A stretch of DNA of 7,985 nucleotides from an uncultured Bacteroidia bacterium (GTDB lineage Bacteria > Bacteroidota > Bacteroidia > Bacteroidales > Prolixibacteraceae). Shown here one piece after another: positions 5,383-7,985 of the stretch. The stretch covers positions 1-7,985 of the forward strand of contig CAIOOC010000256.1 of the NCBI GenBank assembly GCA_903859795.1, given 5' to 3'. The position numbers and the translations under genes were made by a program. Below the pieces are notes generated by a model. It saw nothing but the letters and a program-made list of their open reading frames with translations, had not been told where the DNA came from and made no database searches. How positions within the stretch are numbered: position 1 is the first letter of the stretch; every line of letters begins with the position of its first letter.

Positions 5383-7962
5383 TCAATATCTGACTACGGC
5401 AAAATTTATCTGAGGTGCTGAGGCCGGAAAACGATAACCCTTCCCATCACCTGAGGTAATATAATATTCAAAATCATTAGTCAGCTGAACTGCCGGAATT
5501 CTGGCCAGCCAATAGTTTCGGGAAGTTAGATTCAAATCAAGCTGCTGAAAATCCTTATGCCCCAAAAGTCTCCAGTGGATAACCAGTTTCCGATTTTCAA
5601 TATTAAATAACAGCACTTTAACCGTATAGTCTTTCCCTTTTTGAATGGTTGTTTGAGGTGATGGAACAATCAGCTTTTTCACCTCGTTTAAGTTTTTGGG
5701 GAACAAGTCAGATACCCATGAAGAGTCACCAGTCAGTTTTACAATTTCACTAATATGAGGTTGAATATGGTAAGGAATATTATGTTGCTGCCAATTGGTT
5801 AAATTTCCAATCTCGCCCCAGGTCGAAATTGTTGAAACCAGATACCGATGAATGTTATAAAGCTCACTAACCTCCTGTTTTAATACAGGTAACAATTTCA
5901 CCTTAGCAAAATCCCTTTTTTGAACCTGGTCCATTTTGTCCATTTGCTCTTTTGCATTTTTGAATAATCTCAAGGTGCAAGCCAGTTCACCCGTTGACCT
6001 GAGGTATTTGAACTGATTAAGCCAATAATCGAAACGCTCAAGATTTCCATTCCCTAAAACCTCTGGGCGGAGTTTCTCCATTTTATCAATAAAGTTGTAT
6101 TTAATTTTAACACTATCCCACGGTAATTTAGACATTAGTATATTACCAGGACCATTGATCCAGGTGACCGGGCGTGGAATACGGGCCAATCCGTCTTCGA
6201 GGCGTGTTGTTTTCTCCTTTACCCCGTCAAGAGCTGTGAATATTTCGGCCATAGGCCCGGATATATTCTCACCAAACTGATTTTTACACCAATTTTGATA
6301 AAAATCCAGACATGGAATATCCCTGTTTTTTCTCTCTTTACCTTCCTGGCTGGTAAGGTAGGATTGAACCTCCTGTGGTGTAATTCTTTTACCCTTTTCC
6401 GGATTCCATGGTTGTTCCCAGGCTGCCTTGGCAAGTGCCGATACATTCATACTTAAAACTCTCGTACGCCAGTGTATTCCGAAATATCCGTTACACCCGT
6501 AGGCAAATGCATCGGCAGCGTCGCGTCTCATGCGACCTACCCAAAGTTGAGGAATAATCATTCCCGGGTCATCCTCCATCCATGGGATCGCCCACTTTTC
6601 GCGACCTGTAATCCTGACAAATGCCGAGTCGACAGGTTCCCATCCTAAATTGCGGTTGATGCAACTAAATGCGATAGACTTGGGCAAATATTGATCAAAA
6701 AGTGCCCGGTCATTTTTCGGTCCTAAAACCCACCCACAGGTTGCAAGTTTAAATCCCGGTTTTACCGTTTCCAGGGCTTTGTTCGCGGCATCAAAATCGC
6801 GGATAGTTTTAGCAAGTTCATCTTTATTCTCACCTGTCCATGTCCAGTTTTCGTTGGTCCAAAACCAATAGAAATCAAGTGGATGAGTGTACTTTATCCT
6901 TGTAAATATTCCTTGATAAATACGCTGGCGTACTTCAGGCGATTCCGGATCCAAACCCCTCTTTTTTAATAAATCGATAAACTGATTGGGAAGAATCAGC
7001 GGAATTTCAGTTCCGATGCAAACCCTGACCCCAAGACCGTTTGCAAATGGGAAGGCATCAGCAAGCATTTTCCCCATGTCGTTGAACAGATTGGCCTCAT
7101 CGTCAGGTTTCGGCACAGGTGCACGGTTTCTCATATAATCCGGGCCAAAATCATCTCTGTCGTAAAGCTGGCCTGTCCCGAAACTATATTCCGAAGTCTT
7201 CAACCATTTGTAACCGAATCCTCCGTCATTGAGAGTAACAAAATGATGCGAATGATAGGCAGTTTTGACTGTACCATCGCGATTTACATCCTCCGGAAGG
7301 CCAATCCAGGTCAACGGTTCCGGACCGACACTCCCTTCAGGATAGGTGTGAAGTCCGATGAAATTCATTTTTAATTTTGGAAGCTGCGCAAAAATAGCCT
7401 TGTAATCTTCAGTATTCCACCAATCTGGCCCTTCAGGAAAATCGTGAAAAGGCTGAATCCCGCGCCTCGCAAAAAGCGGTTTCTGAAGTATGTCCAATTG
7501 AGGAAAGATAAATTGTATTCGTTTATCGGGAATGACGTCACCATCGAGGTAAAAACCAATTCCTAATTGTTCTGCCAGATGGTAAGCTGCATATAATGTA
7601 CTTATCGGACTTCCGCCACAAACAAAGAGCTGTTTGCCGGAAGGTGTAAGTATAGTTTTAAGAATATAGTCATCAGACTCAAGAACGGGTAATGAAATCG
7701 TTTGTGAAGGCATAAATCCCTTGCCTGCAACCCCGACGATAATCGCATCCCCATTTATCTTGCCACCGATTTTTATTTCGACCACAGGAAGCAATTCATT
7801 GGTCCTCTGATAGATATATTTTCTGATTTCACGGGCAGCCAGCTTTTCCTGATCAGAACCGTTGTCAGAAACATAAATTGAGGCAGGTTGCTTTAAAGTA
7901 GAGGAGTATAATTGAAGCGTAAGCATCAACAAAAAACAACAGATTAGTCCACTGTATTTCAC
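5383..7962 (-). CDS. Secreted alpha-glucuronidase-like (putative glycoside hydrolase) TIM-barrel protein, GTG start
   Basis: This 859-residue protein has a Sec signal peptide (about 1-21). An N-terminal alpha/beta domain (about 27-150) follows, of the kind found ahead of GH67, GH20 and GH84 barrels, ending in the typical GGSPISTLYAAYHLAEQLGI segment. A predicted TIM barrel (about 160-520) starts at KPLFARRGIQPF. Acidic residues in conserved-looking strands are Glu319 (CIGTEIP), Glu371 (WFWTNENW) and Glu463/Asp464/Asp465 (WMEDDPG), then GIHWRTR (495-501). A helical region follows (about 520-750), then a beta-sandwich-like C-terminus (about 770-859). The layout matches proteins labelled alpha-glucuronidase family, but typical GH67 catalytic context is not recognised, so family number and substrate are uncertain. 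It probably acts in the periplasm or at the surface. The start is GTG at 7962-7960: an in-frame TAA lies at 7980-7978 with no ATG between, and the signal peptide begins right after. The stop is TGA. Confidence 0.88.
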   Translation of the reverse strand: MKYSGLICCFLLMLTLQLYSSTLKQPASIYVSDNGSDQEKLAAREIRKYIYQRTNELLPVVEIKIGGKINGDAIIVGVAGKGFMPSQTISLPVLESDDYILKTILTPSGKQLFVCGGSPISTLYAAYHLAEQLGIGFYLDGDVIPDKRIQFIFPQLDILQKPLFARRGIQPFHDFPEGPDWWNTEDYKAIFAQLPKLKMNFIGLHTYPEGSVGPEPLTWIGLPEDVNRDGTVKTAYHSHHFVTLNDGGFGYKWLKTSEYSFGTGQLYDRDDFGPDYMRNRAPVPKPDDEANLFNDMGKMLADAFPFANGLGVRVCIGTEIPLILPNQFIDLLKKRGLDPESPEVRQRIYQGIFTRIKYTHPLDFYWFWTNENWTWTGENKDELAKTIRDFDAANKALETVKPGFKLATCGWVLGPKNDRALFDQYLPKSIAFSCINRNLGWEPVDSAFVRITGREKWAIPWMEDDPGMIIPQLWVGRMRRDAADAFAYGCNGYFGIHWRTRVLSMNVSALAKAAWEQPWNPEKGKRITPQEVQSYLTSQEGKERKNRDIPCLDFYQNWCKNQFGENISGPMAEIFTALDGVKEKTTRLEDGLARIPRPVTWINGPGNILMSKLPWDSVKIKYNFIDKMEKLRPEVLGNGNLERFDYWLNQFKYLRSTGELACTLRLFKNAKEQMDKMDQVQKRDFAKVKLLPVLKQEVSELYNIHRYLVSTISTWGEIGNLTNWQQHNIPYHIQPHISEIVKLTGDSSWVSDLFPKNLNEVKKLIVPSPQTTIQKGKDYTVKVLLFNIENRKLVIHWRLLGHKDFQQLDLNLTSRNYWLARIPAVQLTNDFEYYITSGDGKGYRFPASAPQINFAVVRY

Positions 7963-7985
7963 TCGAATAAATTTAGATTAACTTA
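7960..7985 (-). other. GTG start codon and SD-less leader of gene A
   Basis: This stretch contains the GTG start (7962-7960) and 23 upstream bases up to the window edge. The in-frame codons upstream are CGA, ATT, TTT, AAA, TCT and then TAA at 7980-7978, so no longer ATG-started form is possible in this frame. No purine-rich ribosome site is present, which matches the other five genes. The promoter, if it lies directly upstream, is beyond the edge. Confidence 0.7.

Larger units (their letters stand above)
1..7962 (-). other. Predicted operon of six genes for oxidative glycoside breakdown
   Basis: Six co-directional genes are separated by 53, 39, 79, 5 and 41 bases, in transcription order, with no convincing hairpin-plus-T-run terminator in any gap. 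Families repeat in a pattern: a DUF1080 gene is followed directly by a Gfo/Idh/MocA gene, twice. An alpha-glucuronidase-like gene stands at the head and a URO-D-like gene in the middle. Five products carry export signals (Sec or Tat) and one is cytoplasmic. Co-transcription is inferred from spacing and shared theme. The operon probably extends beyond both edges, where transporters, a regulator or a sugar isomerase might sit. Confidence 0.7.

Overview
The window holds six genes, all on the minus strand, packed head to tail with gaps of 5 to 79 bases. They look like one transcription unit read from right to left. The last gene (positions 1-983) runs off the left edge. The operon's promoter and any genes upstream of 7962 lie outside the window. 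No RNA gene, mobile element, CRISPR array or clear terminator was seen.

The base composition is moderately AT-rich. None of the six starts has a Shine-Dalgarno-like purine block, and the leaders are A/T-rich. Together with Tat-exported Gfo/Idh/MocA oxidoreductases and DUF1080 proteins, this suggests the phylum Bacteroidota, probably an environmental or gut polysaccharide degrader. Planctomycetota, Verrucomicrobiota and Lentisphaerota also carry these families and cannot be excluded from sequence alone.

In order of transcription: (A) 7962-5383, a large secreted TIM-barrel protein resembling alpha-glucuronidase-type glycoside hydrolases; (B) 5329-4664, a short secreted DUF1080 (3-keto-disaccharide hydrolase-like) protein; (C) 4624-3134, a Tat-exported Gfo/Idh/MocA oxidoreductase; (D) 3054-1792, a cytoplasmic uroporphyrinogen-decarboxylase-like protein of the MtaA/CmuA type; (E) 1786-1025, a second, longer secreted DUF1080 protein; (F) 983-1, a second Tat-exported Gfo/Idh/MocA oxidoreductase, lacking its C-terminus because of the window edge.

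The most coherent reading is a catabolic cluster for a glycoside opened by oxidation. NAD(P)-dependent Gfo/Idh/MocA enzymes would oxidise a sugar hydroxyl (often C3) to a ketone, and DUF1080 proteins would cleave the resulting 3-keto-glycoside. The large glycoside hydrolase-like protein would act on the same or a neighbouring linkage outside the cytoplasm. The URO-D-like protein is the odd member. It has no export signal, belongs to a superfamily that includes methyltransferases, and may process a released, possibly methylated, product inside the cell. The substrate cannot be told from the sequence.
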